Of a DNA stretch of 64,000 nt, positions 22,920 to 35,413 are shown in pieces. Both the position numbers and the translations under genes were made by a program. Every line of letters starts with the position of its first letter. The stretch's first letter is position 1. The notes beneath the pieces are model-generated. The model saw nothing but the letters and a program-made list of their open reading frames with translations. It did no database searches and had not been told where the DNA came from. This DNA is from Patiria miniata (lineage: Eukaryota; Echinodermata; Asteroidea; Valvatida; Asterinidae): contig NW_024037068.1 of the NCBI RefSeq assembly GCF_015706575.1, positions 744,001 to 808,000 of the forward strand. The letters are read 5' to 3'.

Positions 22920-24900
22920 CCAGACTCAAAAAACTATTCGGGATGGTTTCACAGTAAAATTGAGTCTGGGAACAAGACAAGTGAACTTTTTAAAGAAAAT
23001 TTTGAAAAAATGTTGCATCCTGATGCCACTTTTTTCATATCATGTCAATGAAGCTGAAACATTGCAAAAAATGGTGCCAAGACATGAATACTCGGAGTCG
23101 GACCAAGTGAGAAACATTTCCAATTTTGTTCGAAAATGCTTTGAAAATGTTCTTCATAGAGTTTGTCATGTTTGTACACGACCGCTGAAGTGGCATCTGG
23201 GTACTATGCTAGGCCTACATTCTTTCCCTTTATTCCTTGGAACTCACATTTTTGCAGGGTGCGTCAGATTTCATCTTTTGGTAATCCTTACTTTTACTTT
23301 TAGGACACCTCTATTTTTTTACGAGTTCTGTTCAAAACTGACATTTGCAGATGACTGTCCAGTACCAAAGTGACTTTTGCAGGCTAAAGCAGTCTTTTTT
23401 CATCATATAAACTCATGTTAGTTGTAATTTTGAAAGCACTTTCAAAGAAAATGTGACTTTCCTACCTTTTTTCACAGTCAGACGTGCATGTTGTACTTAT
23501 CACACGCATGAAAGCCCTACATAATGAAAGCTTGATGCTGATTTGCTGCTAAAAAAAATAATTAAGATCTTTATTTTTTATCAGCCAATCAGCATCGAGC
23601 TTTCATTGCATCGAGCTTCACATTTGCCATCTTGGTTTTTGAGTCTGTTTTCTGGTTGTCATCATTGTCTTTTACCCCTTAATTTCCCTCTAAAATCAAA
23701 GCCCTGCCCTCTTTCCACAAACTTAAACCTGCTGATATTCAAGACCCATACCCATCTTTCTCTGTGATTCATGGCGTCGAAGGATTTAATTAAAGGAAAG
23801 GAAAGACCGAGAACATTTAATGATGCATACATTTTAATTGGTCCTACTTCTTTTAAAATAGCGTGGTGAGGGTCCAGGATTGGATCGGATCCCACTTACC
23901 TGCCGCCAAACACATCAATTTTCACCTCACCTTGTGATTTCAGTGTTCCAGAAAGATCAGACAATGTGAATACATTTTAGGAGAAAGTGTTTTTAGAGCA
24001 CATTTTGGATGCACACATCGTTGGCCAATGACAGCATGAGCCAATGACAGGGCAATACCTAATTATGAATATCTAATTTCTGATGAATATTTAGTTTATT
24101 AAATATTCCCTAGTCTTATTTCAATGGATCCGTTAAAACTTAAATAGTTCAAAAAAATTCACTGCGTTCAAGCCCACTCACGGTATAGCGGTTAGAGTCA
24201 TGATATTGGTGTAATTTAAAGACGACAGTCCGAGGATCGAGTTTCGATGGATCTCCATGAAGTAAGTAACTGATTAATAAAGAGAAATGGAAGAAAGGAA
24301 AAGGTGAGAGTCAAGGAGGGAAAGTGGAGGAAATAATCATACAGGAAGCAACTTTTTAGCACTTGAAAATTAATTGACAAAATTCTGAGTGCACAATTCT
24401 TTCCAGGGTCCGGAAAGAATTGTGTACAAAATAAATCTATGGAGAGTCAAGTACATTTTCAAAGTATTTTCTAACAAAATTTGAAGTGTTTCTCAGTCCC
24501 AGACTGTTCATGTCTTTCCAACATTTTTGCAATGACTGACCTTCACTGAGATAATTTATGATGAAAAAAAATGGCGTCAGGATGCAACATTCTTTCCGAG
24601 GGTCCTAAAACTAAAATGCAATGAAGTGAAGGGCCACTTTCCCATTTTAATTTCTAAGAGAACGACACTCTTTTTTTTGGAAAGAACGTAGTATCCATTC
24701 GCTACTTCCTTGGTTGTGTACAACTTCTACGGTGAGTCGAGTGCATTCATCCTTTTACGTATTTCTTACGAAATTAGAAATGTTTCTCAGTCCCAGATTC
24801 ATGTCTTTTCAACATTTTTGCAAATGACTGACCTTCATTGAGAAATGTTATGATGGAAAAAAAAAAGTGGCGTCAGGATACAACAGTTTCCTGCTCGTTG
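22920..24900. repeat. Three dispersed copies of an AT-rich repeat
   Basis: 24440-24600 and 24735-24895 are direct copies (TTTCTCAGTCCCAGA, CAACATTTTTGCAA, ATGACTGACCTTCA, GGCGTCAGGAT). 22930-23110 is an inverted, more diverged copy (ATGTTGCATCCTGATGCCAC). No termini were defined. The rest of 22.0-25.0 kb shows no host exon. Confidence 0.6.
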
Positions 24901-25032
24901 TACTATATATGCCTCATACTGGACTCAAATATAGCTATAGCAATGACCAGTGTCAAAAAGCAACAGTGCACATTGTGGAAAGAGAAAAGCCAGGGTTGTG
25001 ATTTTTTCAATGTGATAATTTAGGGTAAAGTA

Positions 25033-25548
25033 TTAAAGGGAAGATACAACATTTGCAAACATCTCAAAATGAAATGATCAAATTATCACAAAATACCTTA
25101 CTGGATTGTTAGGGAATGACGGTCTAAAACATTCTGTAAAATCGTGGCTCCTGGTGTGCTGTCATTTTCAAGAAAAATGGGATTTTTCCAACGCTGGTCG
25201 GCCGACCAGCGTTGGAGAAAACTGGCTTTTTCAAAAAGTGCTCCTAATTCTTCATAATTTGTTATTCCGCGTTTTCTTTGCAATTGATTACACACCTGTA
25301 AAGGGGTACAAGCCTGCTAGACTGATTCTCTGACCTTACAATTCCGCAAAGTTTATAAATTGCTCTGTTTCATCTTAAGTGGGGTCAGGGAACCAGACTA
25401 CAAGAACATGATTGGTTTTCTTGGTTTTTCCAGCATCTACAAGCCCAAATCGTGAAACAAGTCATTTTAACAATATTTGCTATAACACACTAATCCTCCA
25501 AACCCATTTATTTCTGAAAAAAATGCAAATGTTGTACATTCCCTTTAT
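25033..25548 (+). mobile_element. MITE with TTAAAGGGAA ends and central perfect palindrome, copy 1
   Basis: The left end TTAAAGGGAAGATACAACAT and the right end (reverse complement ATAAAGGGAATGTACAACAT) are inverted repeats. The central palindrome 25187-25216 is perfect over 30 bp (half-site TCCAACGCTGGTCGG). The whole element aligns with 31486-32008, including GACCTTACAATTCC and GGGAACCAGACTAC. It is noncoding. Confidence 0.85.
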
Positions 25549-25559
25549 CAACAACAACG

Positions 25560-27236
25560 ACGACAACAACAAAATGCAACACCACAACATTATGCGATGT
25601 GCTTCAAATTGAACGCATGAAAAACTGCATTGATTCTCATATGACATCAACATATATATATACTGTAAATTCAGAATTTTCCATTTTGTACTAAAAAGTG
25701 TTCCAAAATTAATCAAAGTGACCCAAATATGGTTATAAAATCAAAAGAAAATTGCCCAAAGGTGACTGAAGTCATATTTAACTGAAACAAAAATGGAAAA
25801 AGAGTGGCCCTCACTTCACAATCACCAATTCATGGCAAAAATAATATCTGGCCAGATGTTTACGCTTAAATTGATTGATTTAAGGGGGAAATTGTAAATT
25901 CTCTGGCACACGGCTCTCGTAAAGCATAGAGTACACTTATTCATTCAGTGAAAGATGTAATTGATACTAAGCAAGTAATACTATTTTTTAAACGACACAT
26001 GTGAGCGCAGTCGGAAGTTTTTTGACATGCTGCCTAGACAGCAATCAAATCCGCCCGCCAGGTGAGTCATGAATATTCATAGAGCATTATGTTTACCCAG
26101 CAGTCTGGCTTAAAATTGTAGCGTCCCTCTGGAACAGCCCATTCCAGTGACCCACTTTTGATAAAGAGGGGGAACTGTCAACCAAAATAAAAAAATGACA
26201 CCCAACTAAACTGTGCTGACTAAAATGATATTCACAAATGGATCCTCTCAAGTTTTACATTTGTCAAAAATTAATTATTAACGAATAACTGCTGTGTAAA
26301 GTATCCGAAATGTGCTTCATAATAAGTACAATTTAGAGTGGGTGATATTGAACACCCCTAATAAATTGAATGGAAGCTTCCAGAAGGTGACCTAGACACT
26401 GTATACAGTGCAGTGAACAATGACCTTAATGTCATTGTGCATGGGATGATATGCTTGTGTAGTTTACAATACACATGTGTGGAATGACGGTTAAATTCAT
26501 TCACTCATTCAGCGATTGAACGAAGGCTGAACCGTGTTAAACCAAGACACAAACATGATTTTACTGACGAATTGGGGCAGAAATTGGCTGTACAGTTACT
26601 GCTAATTCTGAGATAAATTACTCAAATTTTGAGGCCAGTTGTAACTTGCCCACTCTGCCAGTGACAGTGAGTCCAGTTTTGTCAACTGAAGGAAATTGAT
26701 ACAGTTTGGTTTGTCCACACCGAAGTGAAGGATTAATTGTTCCAGGGAATTTTCATCATGATGAAGTTGAGGAGTTCGCGTTTGGTGGCCTCCAGAGCGG
26801 CCCAGAAACAGGACGAATCGCCATTCTTGCCTCCAGCTTATGAGGCGAATGGAACCAGGTAATGTGGTCATATTAAAAAGTTGGAAATGTCAAAGTTGTC
26901 TTGAAGGGTTCTGTTTTTCCTCCTTTGCTGCTGGCATGCCAAACTCGATACATTTGACTTTTTTATGAATTTGGCATGGCAATATCACAGCATTTAGAAC
27001 CGTTATTTTGGCTCGACAAATAGAGTTTGGTGCGGCGAACTTTAGTAAGCATCACACATGAGCTTGTGCAATATCTACCTTCACTTTGTATTTTTGTCAT
27101 CATTTTCGTCATTGTACCCCATAATTTCCCTCTAAATCCATACCCCTTGGCACCGTCCCTAATCCATGACATTCCTGTCGCTTTTCAAATTCACAAGGTA
27201 CAGTAATTGGGTGAGTCCAATAACATAAAAATGGAT
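25560..27236. other. Spacer without a recognised gene
   Basis: AT-rich DNA. A minus-strand open frame at 26602-26871 (with LILHFGVDKPNCINFLQLTK) looks mildly protein-like but has no family I recognise and no supporting splice structure. Confidence 0.4.
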
Positions 27237-27240
27237 AAAT

Positions 27241-27520
27241 TATAATAGTTTATGCGGTACCCACTGCTATGTACATCAGATTCGAACCGGCCAACCGATC
27301 CCGTTAGCTCGGTGGTCGAGTGGTAAGACATCTGCTCGGTGGTCGAGTGGTAAGACATCTGCACTAGAAAGCAGGAGGTCGTGGGTTCAAGTCCCACCCG
27401 AGTGATTTTTTCCAACTTTCACTCGGGAGGTAACACACTGAGTATACAGTGTTTAAAAAACGTCGGTGAAGGGCAAAACCTAATTTGATTTATATCACCC
27501 CGACGCAAAATTCCATCTTA
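27241..27520 (+). mobile_element. tRNA-derived SINE family A, first of a tandem pair, with internal duplication
   Basis: The tRNA-like head has an A-box-like GTGGTCGAGTGG, an arm CTGCACTAGAAAGCAG and a B box GGGTTCAAGTCCCACC. The acceptor-like halves GCTCGG and CCGAGTG can pair. A 27-bp block (GCTCGGTGGTCGAGTGGTAA plus GACATCT) is duplicated inside the head. The body continues with CACTCGGGAGGTAACACACT and ACGTCGGTGAAGGGCAAAAC, then CCATCTTATAATAG, where the second unit begins. Confidence 0.85.
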
Positions 27521-27722
27521 TAATAGTTTATGCGGTACCCGCTGCTATGTACATCAGATTCGAACCAGCCAACCGATCCCGTTAGCTCGGTGGTCGAGTG
27601 GTAAGACATCTGCACTAGAAAGCAGGAGGTCGTGGGTTCGAGTCCCACCCGAGTGATTTTTTCCACACACTGAGTATACAGTGTTTAAAAAACGTCGGTG
27701 GAGGGCAAAACCTAATTTGAAA
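27521..27722 (+). mobile_element. tRNA-derived SINE family A, second tandem unit
   Basis: The unit begins TAATAGTTTATGCGGTACCC like the preceding one. It has one intact tRNA-like head with B box GGGTTCGAGTCC and a body shortened by loss of the CACTCGGGAGG segment. It joins the first unit head to tail. Confidence 0.85.
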
Positions 27723-27801
27723 TGTACATGTAGTTGTCTTACAGGCCTGGAAAGGGGTCCTGAACTGAAGTACACCCCAACGATTTGACAGTGACATGCA
27801 A

Positions 27802-28033
27802 CAATAAGGCAGTTCGGTATTTCAACTGCGCATGTGAACAATGATGTGGGTCATGGTCATTCGGGATAATTGAACATTTCGAAGGTGCATGAATGCGTGT
27901 GCATGAACGCGGGCGCACGAGGCTTGCGTGTAAATTACCAGCAGAATGGGCGTGCACGTAACATCGCGTAACATTACGTCAGCGATGTTATCCAGAATGA
28001 CTCGGTTCATAGAAATACCAAACTGGCTTATTG
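27802..28033 (+). mobile_element. MITE with CAATAAGxCAGTT ends; inverted copy at 34274
   Basis: The ends CAATAAGGCAGTTCGGTATT and (reverse complement) CAATAAGCCAGTTTGGTATT are inverted repeats. The body (TGTGGGTCATGGTCATTCGG, ATTACCAGCAGAATGG) appears reversed in 34274-34486. It is 232 bp long and noncoding. Confidence 0.8.
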
Positions 28034-28239
28034 TAGCAAACTTATGTGCTGAGTACTTGGACCTATGCTTGGACTGTGGCATCCTGGTACCATCATGGAG
28101 CTATAAAAAGGAGCTCCATGGTACCATGGAGGTACATCATGTAGGAACCTCCATGCTGGTACCCACTCCTGTCCATTAGCCACAATAAATTGAAATGCGC
28201 TTATCTTATGATAACAGCTCATTATTCAGGCAGTGAGCT

Positions 28240-30276
28240 TTGGCCACATTAAACTCATTGTGTACACATCTACATTGTAGCTGAGAGAAGCATGTAACTG
28301 TCATTTATTTGCTGGAGTGATAAACTTTAATAGTCCATACATGCCATACATGTGTAGCTTTAACACTCAATATTTGGCAGTTGTGTGCCTGGGGTTTTTA
28401 AGCTTCTATAAAAGTTTATTCTAGGCACTTTTACGTCCAGTGAAATTATATTTGTATTTCTTGCCACATTTGACCACATTACCCCAATTAGATGACGACA
28501 AATATACAGTGTAGATACATTGTGTACATGCAAATTAAATTTCTCTTCAATTCAAAATTCTCTTCAATAAAATAAACGTCTTTAAATCTGGCAGAATTCT
28601 AAAGGTGAAAATCTGGTTTTTGCTCAGATTTTCACCAGATTTTCGCCTTAGTCATGTTAGTCCTGTCTATCTAGCTCCTGTGTTTTGTGGTATGGAAGAA
28701 AACAGTGTGTGTGAAATGACAGCAGATGAATGACGGGATATGTTTATGTACTTTTGAAAACTGTAAACTTGCTTTACTTTGTTTGCTTATTATGGGGGTG
28801 CACTGTTCAGTAGATAAAAGGCTGAAAGAATTTGATCAGATCAGGAATGCAGTACATGTACTTGGCAAGGACAGTTGACTTTTTACAGTTTGCATTTGAT
28901 ATGAGATAAGTTTTTCAAATTTGTAACAATATGCTTGATGATAAAAACATTAACATTCCAAAATCCTATATTATCTTGTTAGACATAATGATGGATAATT
29001 ATTGAAGTATATCCTTTACACGTTCTGTAATTTTGCCTGGTGAACATGTACATGGTATACATGTACCCCTCCACTAGTGTCCAACAAACTATTTGTCCAA
29101 CATGTTTGTTTCCGAAGACAGCAAATTTGTCTTGATCTTTATCACGCCTGCTACATGTGCATGTGTGTATAGAACCACTTATTACTAGTGAAAAGATGTT
29201 GTTTGTTTGTCCTTTTGCAGAGTTGGTTTAGAGTAAAGACATCCTGGTCATTCAAGGGTTGTTGCATAATGTAGTTTAGCAACCCAATTGCAACAACGCA
29301 AGGAATCTTTTTTTTTTACAAATGCGCAGTTAGAGAGACATTATGTGCCCAAATGGACTGCAAAACACGTTTTAAATGAAACAATGTTAATTGGCAAAAG
29401 CATTTAAAAGCGGGATATAAACGTCCACACATTCATCCTTTAAAAACTGGGTGTTTTTGTGTTATTCTTGCCACAAACATGCGAGAACGAATTTCGGGGG
29501 TCAATATTTTGACTCTCAAAAATCGAGTGTTGAGAGCATGCATACATACATGTAGTTGTGAATCCTGCCGCACAGTGCATCGCATTCTGCGAACATGGGA
29601 GAAACAATATTCGTGTATTGGTGCTGTGTGCTACACACACAAAATGTGTCGCACATTGAATGGAAACGGCTGAAAATACATACATGTATGCATTATAAGC
29701 CGCGTCCGATGTCAAACATACATATTTTTTTTTCTCATAAGACATTAGGATAGTTTTCTTCCAACCAGACCTTTTAAATGGGATAAGTAAACAATCCAAA
29801 ACTCAAAATGTTAGAGGATTTCAGGCCGCAATGCCCCTTTAACCTTACATTTGTTCCAGTACATAGCACAAATTCTGGATCTAAAACAGATTCAATGACC
29901 GAGCCGAAACTGGGAAATCAATATGGTGCAATATTGATTTACTTTGGTTGCTCTAAATCCATCTGAAAACTCTGGTGGCTACGCCTTTTGTCCCGAGGCT
30001 ACGTGCTGTGATCTGGTTATTATTATTGGGCCTCATTAGAGAGATGACAGAACTGCAAATACCCTGTAGGCATTTTGGGGGCAAATCCGTGTGTGCAATT
30101 GGTAGACCCAACAATCATTTCCCAATTTACTTATAGATAAAGTAAAAACCGGGGGAAAACAGAAATTATATTATACATCACCAATGCTACCATGAATTTT
30201 GCTTTGTCGCCAAAGCAAAGTTATCAGGGTTGCATGTAGTCTCTCTTTGTTTTTATGTTCCTGGAATCTATTCCTT
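28240..30276. other. Spacer without a recognised gene
   Basis: AT-rich spacer with TACATGTA runs. No exon, RNA gene or bounded element could be supported. Confidence 0.45.
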
Positions 30277-30282
30277 GATGAA

Positions 30283-30425
30283 CAGGCATGCAACTTTTCC
30301 TCGGATTTGCTGATTTTCTCGTTTTTTACTTCTCATAAATGCCATTACAAATTGCAAAATACTGTACAAAGTCTTGTGTGGACTGGAATTTCCTCGTTTT
30401 TTCTAAATTCGCAGTTGCATGCCTG
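30283..30425 (+). mobile_element. 143-bp MITE with CAGGCATG ends and 6-bp target-site duplication, copy 1
   Basis: The element starts CAGGCATGCAACTTTTCCTC and ends GTTGCATGCCTG. It is flanked by the exact duplication GATGAA (30277-30282 and 30426-30431). It has the same length (143 bp) and sequence layout as 63419-63561. Confidence 0.9.
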
Positions 30426-31485
30426 GATGAACTGAAAAATATTTGGAATCAATTGAAAAAGAAAATTCTGATTCCAATTTTACACATGTACTGTTGATTT
30501 ATGTGCCATAGGTATGGAATTGATTCTGTTAGATTCTGCGCTAGTGTCGCCCAAGCCTACATGTATGATGTACTGTATTGGTACCTTTTGAATACACTGT
30601 TTTGAACTTTAAACCTTTGAACTTTGTTTTAAAATAAGTTGTATAAATGTTACTTACAAGTAAAAGTAGTACCCTACAAACAAACTGCAAGACTAGCATA
30701 AATATGGTAAGGCACTCTGAACTCATGAACATCAATCTTGATAGTACCATGTTGAAATACTTGCAACGGTTTTATGCTCAGTTTAATTGCACCATTTGTG
30801 GTGTAAAATGGCGCTCAGTGCCCACTGCTCCATATTTTTTCTGAAATGAGGTCAGCTAACAGCTCGATATTTGCACAAAATCTTCGTACCTCTTTGTCCA
30901 GAGTGCCATTACCCGTTGTGCATTGTTCGGTTTTAGCCAAGTAACGCAATAAAAAAAGTTAAAGTTTTCAATGAAAGTTCACCCAGTTGCCTCCCTGGGT
31001 ATGGTAACGATGACCTTGTAAAGTGATAAGGGGGTAAGGCATGTGTTTTGTTAGTATTGTTCAGAAGCTTAAACCAAGGAGTCATGGTTCAGTTCCCATA
31101 CATTATAATTTTTAACTAGTACCTTTACTATGTACAATGTATCTAATCCTTCCAGCGCAGTCTGCAAAATGCTTTTTGAGATGCTAACCAATGAAAGTTA
31201 ACGCACTTGGGCCCCCCCCCAAAAAAAAATCCCACAACCCCAAGCCCCAGAGTGGTAAGGGGGTAGGGCGTGTGTTTTGTATAGGCCTATTGTTCAGAAA
31301 CCATGGTTCGTTTCCCATACAATACCATTTTTTTTACTTGTGCCTCTCCGTACAATGTATCTTTCAAATCTCTCTTTGTAATCCCTCCAGTGCCGTCTGC
31401 ATAATGCTTTATGAGATTGTAACCTTCGCTTGTGCCAAATTGTTATTAAATTTCCACATTATTAAATTACGTGTACATGTAGTTC

Positions 31486-32008
31486 TTAAAGGGAATATAC
31501 AACATTTGCAAACATCGAAAAATAAAACTACCAAGTTTTTGCGAAATACCTTAATAGGATGTTGGTAAATGACAGTCTAAAGCATCCTGTAAAATTATGG
31601 CACCTGGTATACTGTCATTTTCAAGAAAAGTGGTATTTTTGTATCAATTTCCAACGCTGATCGGCCGATCAGCGTTGGAAACAACTGGCTTTTTTTTCAA
31701 ATACAGGCCCCAATTGACCATTGCACTTGTTTGCAATCGATTACAAACCTATGAACGGGTACGGGCCAGCTAGACTGGTTCCCTGACCTTACAATTCCCC
31801 AATGTATGTAAACTGCTCTGTTTCTTCCTATATGGAGTCAGGGAACCAGACTACAGGAAAATGATCGTTTTTCTTGGTTTTTATAGCATTTTCGAACCCA
31901 AAACCTCCAAAAAGTCAGTGAAACTATATTTGCTTTATATTTCCAACCCCCCAATTCCATCCATTTCTGAAAATTACAGCAAAAGCAAATGATGTATATT
32001 CCCTTTAA
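31486..32008 (+). mobile_element. MITE with TTAAAGGGAA ends and central palindrome, copy 2
   Basis: The ends TTAAAGGGAATATACAACAT and (reverse complement) TTAAAGGGAATATACATCAT are inverted. The central palindrome 31648-31681 is perfect over 34 bp. Its half-site reads CCAACGCTGATCGG where copy 1 has CCAACGCTGGTCGG, so both arms changed together. Flanking TTAA or TA is compatible with piggyBac-like or Tc1/mariner-like insertion. Confidence 0.85.
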
Positions 32009-32144
32009 CCTAAATCCACCAAAAGCCGCTCCCGGGTTTTGAAATATTTCTTGATGAATTCACAGGGATATAGATACTGGTATGGGGATGATGTCCCACT
32101 ATACTAGTGTACAAAATACTTGCCATTAGTCTATTAGTATTAGA

Positions 32145-32260
32145 CTTTTAGAGATGGCAGGCACAATAAGAGGGCGCTGTTTGTTCTTGGTAAAGTCTTT
32201 TGTATTTACCCAAAGCTAACAGCGCCCTCCTATTGTGTCTGCCATTTATCTCAAATAGGC
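32145..32260. repeat. Foldback element
   Basis: The left arm (AGAGATGGCAGGCACAATAA, GAGGGCGCTGTT) and the right arm (AACAGCGCCCTCCTATTGTG, TCTGCCATTTATCT) are inverted around about 30 nt. A few mismatches are present. Confidence 0.75.
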
Positions 32261-32261
32261 T

Positions 32262-34270
32262 AATTATTTTTCTATTTTAGCATGTGGATGCCAAAGTAAT
32301 GTAAAAAGTCAAAGCTAGATTTCAAACTGCATTTGCAGTATGTACAGTATGTACATATGTACATGTACCCGAGTTGAACAACTGGAGTTACTAAAATTCA
32401 ACTTAAAAATTTCTTAATTCTTATTAAAAAAAAAGAAGTTATCTAAATGTAACCCTAACAGAACTCAACCCATCAAACCCCAACAGCATGTACATGTATT
32501 GTTGGAATCTGTCGGGATTGGTACAGTCATGACAGTACATCTAAACTGACAGTCTTTTACATTGGGTTGGCACACCTCCAGAATCAAAGTCAGAAATATT
32601 TGTTTGCAGTTCCCCATGTGGTGTTGGAATTTGCCAGGATGGGTATGGTTCCCAGTAAATCATGCAAGGGAGTTGGGGTTTAAAAAAAAAAAAAAAAAAA
32701 AAACAAGAAAATAGGCCTAATTGGGATTTTAAAAAAAGTTGTTACAAGAAGTAGGGAGGTTCTGTTGATTCTCACTTTTCCACCCAAAGAAAATAATTAC
32801 AGTTATTTCTGACTCTTAAGTCTAAACTGAAAAACTGAACACAATTATGGAGACCTTTATACTGACCTAGTAATACATCATAATTTTTTTAAATGTCAGG
32901 TCTCACAAGGACATTACCAGAGGAATGTAAATGGTGCTTGATTGAATTAGACACAAATTGGCCAGTTGCGTGGGGAGATGTATGCACTGTGCACGTAATC
33001 ATCCAAGGCAATTTAATTGGCAAGTTTATGGTGATTCCAGATTTAGTGCTCTCTTTGGTTGACCCTTGATCCTGGCCCAGTTTCTTGAAGCTGTTAATTT
33101 GTAAGCACTGACGTATTGCCAAGTTAATTTATTTGCTCTTCAACAGTCCGCCGGGAACCAGTAATGGCTGGTAATCTTTCTTTTTGCAAACCACAGATCA
33201 GTTAATCACATTTCTGTGCTTAAAGGATGAAATGATGGGTCAGGCATGAGATTTTTATCTGAAATCAGATTTTTTTTAATACAAGAGAAAGATTTTATCA
33301 GCGATGAAGGAAATGCATCATTCAGACCTTTCACCCAATTTTACGATTTTTTTTAATTAACACTTGCAATTGTGTATAAATTTACACTGTTGTTTTAATT
33401 AATACTTTTGTACTAGTTACCACATGGTTCTAAGCCTATCAGTCATGTGACAGGTCGAGTCACATGACTGAACATGTGACAACGGCTCGTGTCTTTCGAT
33501 CGTTACAGCATTGTATGCAAAACATACCAAAATTCCAATTAAAAAAAAAATCTGTTTCAATTTTTTTTCCCAGGAAGGAAAATGTACAATTTTCTATTTT
33601 TCTCATATTATTTCTTCCAAAAACAAAAGAAAGAGTAGAAAAAAAGGGGTAATTAAAAAAAAATATCTCTTCTGAAACTTGTTTGAGGATGTCGTTGTAT
33701 GAAAATCCTGTTTCCTTTTTCAATATGGATATGGATTGATACAAAGTTGATAACACATCATGTGTTATCCCCAGGAAGCATCTGTCTATTGGAGCCATCT
33801 CAAATTGTCATTTCCTGTAGTCACAGTAAAGACCAAGCCTCCTAATGCTAGGGTTCATGCACTACACCGGCGCGTCTTCCTGTTCTTTTCTGGTCGTGTC
33901 TAGCGTGATTCATGCACGCTTAGCGGTACACGTGGCTTGTTTTGGGGATTCCTTTGTTTTTGTATTCTTCAGATCTTCGTATTTACTTGTTCTCCACTGT
34001 CCAGGCCTGTTTGTGTATTTAATTTGACGCCTACCTACAGGTAAGTTTTCCGCACGGTTATGCTGTCAAGCGTTTAAGGGGTTTTAACGCAGAGTAATAA
34101 GCTGTTTTTGTTAAATCTTACTTCATGAGTTGGGCTACATGTGTATGCATATATGTACTGGTACATCAGGTCTTTTGTCTTGTGATTTTTAACTACCATG
34201 CCTAGCTTCTTTGGTTTGAATATTAAAGAAATTTAATAAATCTTGACTGTGAAGGAATTTTCATCTGTGC
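32262..34270. other. Spacer; poly-A tract and possible noncoding exon donor
   Basis: A 22-nt A run lies at about 32681-32702. At 34042 an exon-like stretch (about 33840-34041) ends CCTACCTACAG before the strong donor GTAAGT. It could be a 5'UTR exon of the SUN gene, but nothing else supports it. No coding exon was found. Confidence 0.35.
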
Positions 34271-34273
34271 ACA

Positions 34274-34486
34274 GAATAAGCCAGTTCCTTATTTCAATGA
34301 CCCGAGGTCATCGCGGACGTGATGTTGCGCGATGTTGCGCGATGTTGTGCATGCCATTCTGCTGGTAATTTACTCGTAACGTGGTGCACCTGCGTTCATG
34401 CGCCTTCGAAACGGTCGATTATCCCGAATGACCCGTGACCCATATCATTGTGCACATGCGCAGTTGAAATACCGAACTGGCTTATT
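34274..34486 (-). mobile_element. MITE with AATAAGCCAGTT ends, inverted copy
   Basis: This is the reverse-orientation copy of 27802-28033, ending ATACCGAACTGGCTTATT. It contains a short local repeat, GATGTTGCGC, in tandem. Confidence 0.78.
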
Positions 34487-34678
34487 CACCTCTGTTGTCT
34501 TACAAAGTTTTAGCTTGACTCAGACGTTTATTTGCTCTGTTCTTTTAAAATGTTTCTCCAAAAGGCTTTGGCTTTCTTGCAAATCATGAAACATTTTTCT
34601 GAGATGCATGTACTCCTTTCTAAAGCGCATGGAATTTTTGGGTGTGTAACACTTATATTATGCCACCCAAAAGCTTAT

Positions 34679-35023
34679 TTAACCCTCCTGCTGACTGAAC
34701 AGTCACAGACAGTCAAAAAATGAATCCTCTTCCCCTGCCATGCCCTTTACACAGGCTAGTCACCAACAGTCAGATCATATTTCATGCAAGCACTGTGACT
34801 AGTCAAATTCAGTCAACAGTCAAAAGCAGGCACCTAGTAGCACAGCTGTCTTATCAATCACCTACAGTCAAAGCATAGCTGTATCAAGTTACATAAGCAG
34901 TCACAGCCGGTCAATCCTGCTTTATGTAGGCCGGGAGCTCTTAATTGTTAAAAAGAGTTCACTTGACTGATTTGACGGAAAGGACAAGGATGCACAAAAT
35001 GCATGTTTGCATAGGAGGGTTAA
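34679..35023. mobile_element. TTAA-flanked (piggyBac-like) MITE
   Basis: The boundaries are TTAACCCTCCT on the left and AGGAGGGTTAA on the right: an inverted end next to a TTAA on each side, as expected from piggyBac-type insertion. Its right half (CAGTCACAGCCGGTCAATCC, GACTGATTTGACGGAAAGGA) recurs at 42350-42513. It is noncoding. Confidence 0.75.
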
Positions 35024-35382
35024 AAATGACAACAAAAAAAAAAAACCGACAAATAAAAACAAAGCCTGAACTATGACTACATTTGGTTCATATGTTTTTG
35101 CTAAGGAAATAAGCCAGCATATCCTGAAGAAACAAAACAATTTACAAGTTCCCCGAATCCAGAGTACGGTATTGCAGACATGACACATTTTGGCTTGTAG
35201 TAGACGTGCTTTTAAATTAGTACACATAATGTATCATGACCTGCTTTAGTTTCCTCGCTTATGCATAATTATGCCTGCATTCTGCTCCGTTCCACCTGAC
35301 CTAGCTTCTACCGGATAGGCCATGCACACATGATGGGCATCAATTATTCAAGTTTAATTGGCTTCGTAGATGAGTTAGCCCG

Positions 35383-35413
35383 TATATAAGGCAGCCTTTC
35401 CACTCTGATCCTG
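35383..35413 (+). promoter_or_regulatory. TATA box and likely start region upstream of the SUN gene
   Basis: TATATAAG (35383-35390) is followed 25-30 bp downstream by a pyrimidine-rich, initiator-like CCACTCTGATCC. About 250 bp further the sequence reads CGCAGATG followed by the donor GTGAGT at 35657, giving a plausible noncoding first exon for the SUN gene. This is inferred; a repeat-borne TATA-like motif cannot be excluded. Confidence 0.4.

Noticed and set aside
26602-26871. An 89-residue minus-strand frame as a small gene
   Set aside because: Mildly protein-like, but no family, no promoter and no splice partners were found.
27300-27410. A functional tRNA gene (tRNA-Ser-like head with AGA-type loop)
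   Set aside because: The heads occur several times, each joined to the same non-tRNA body; one is internally duplicated and the anticodon loop is one base too long. SINE is the better call.
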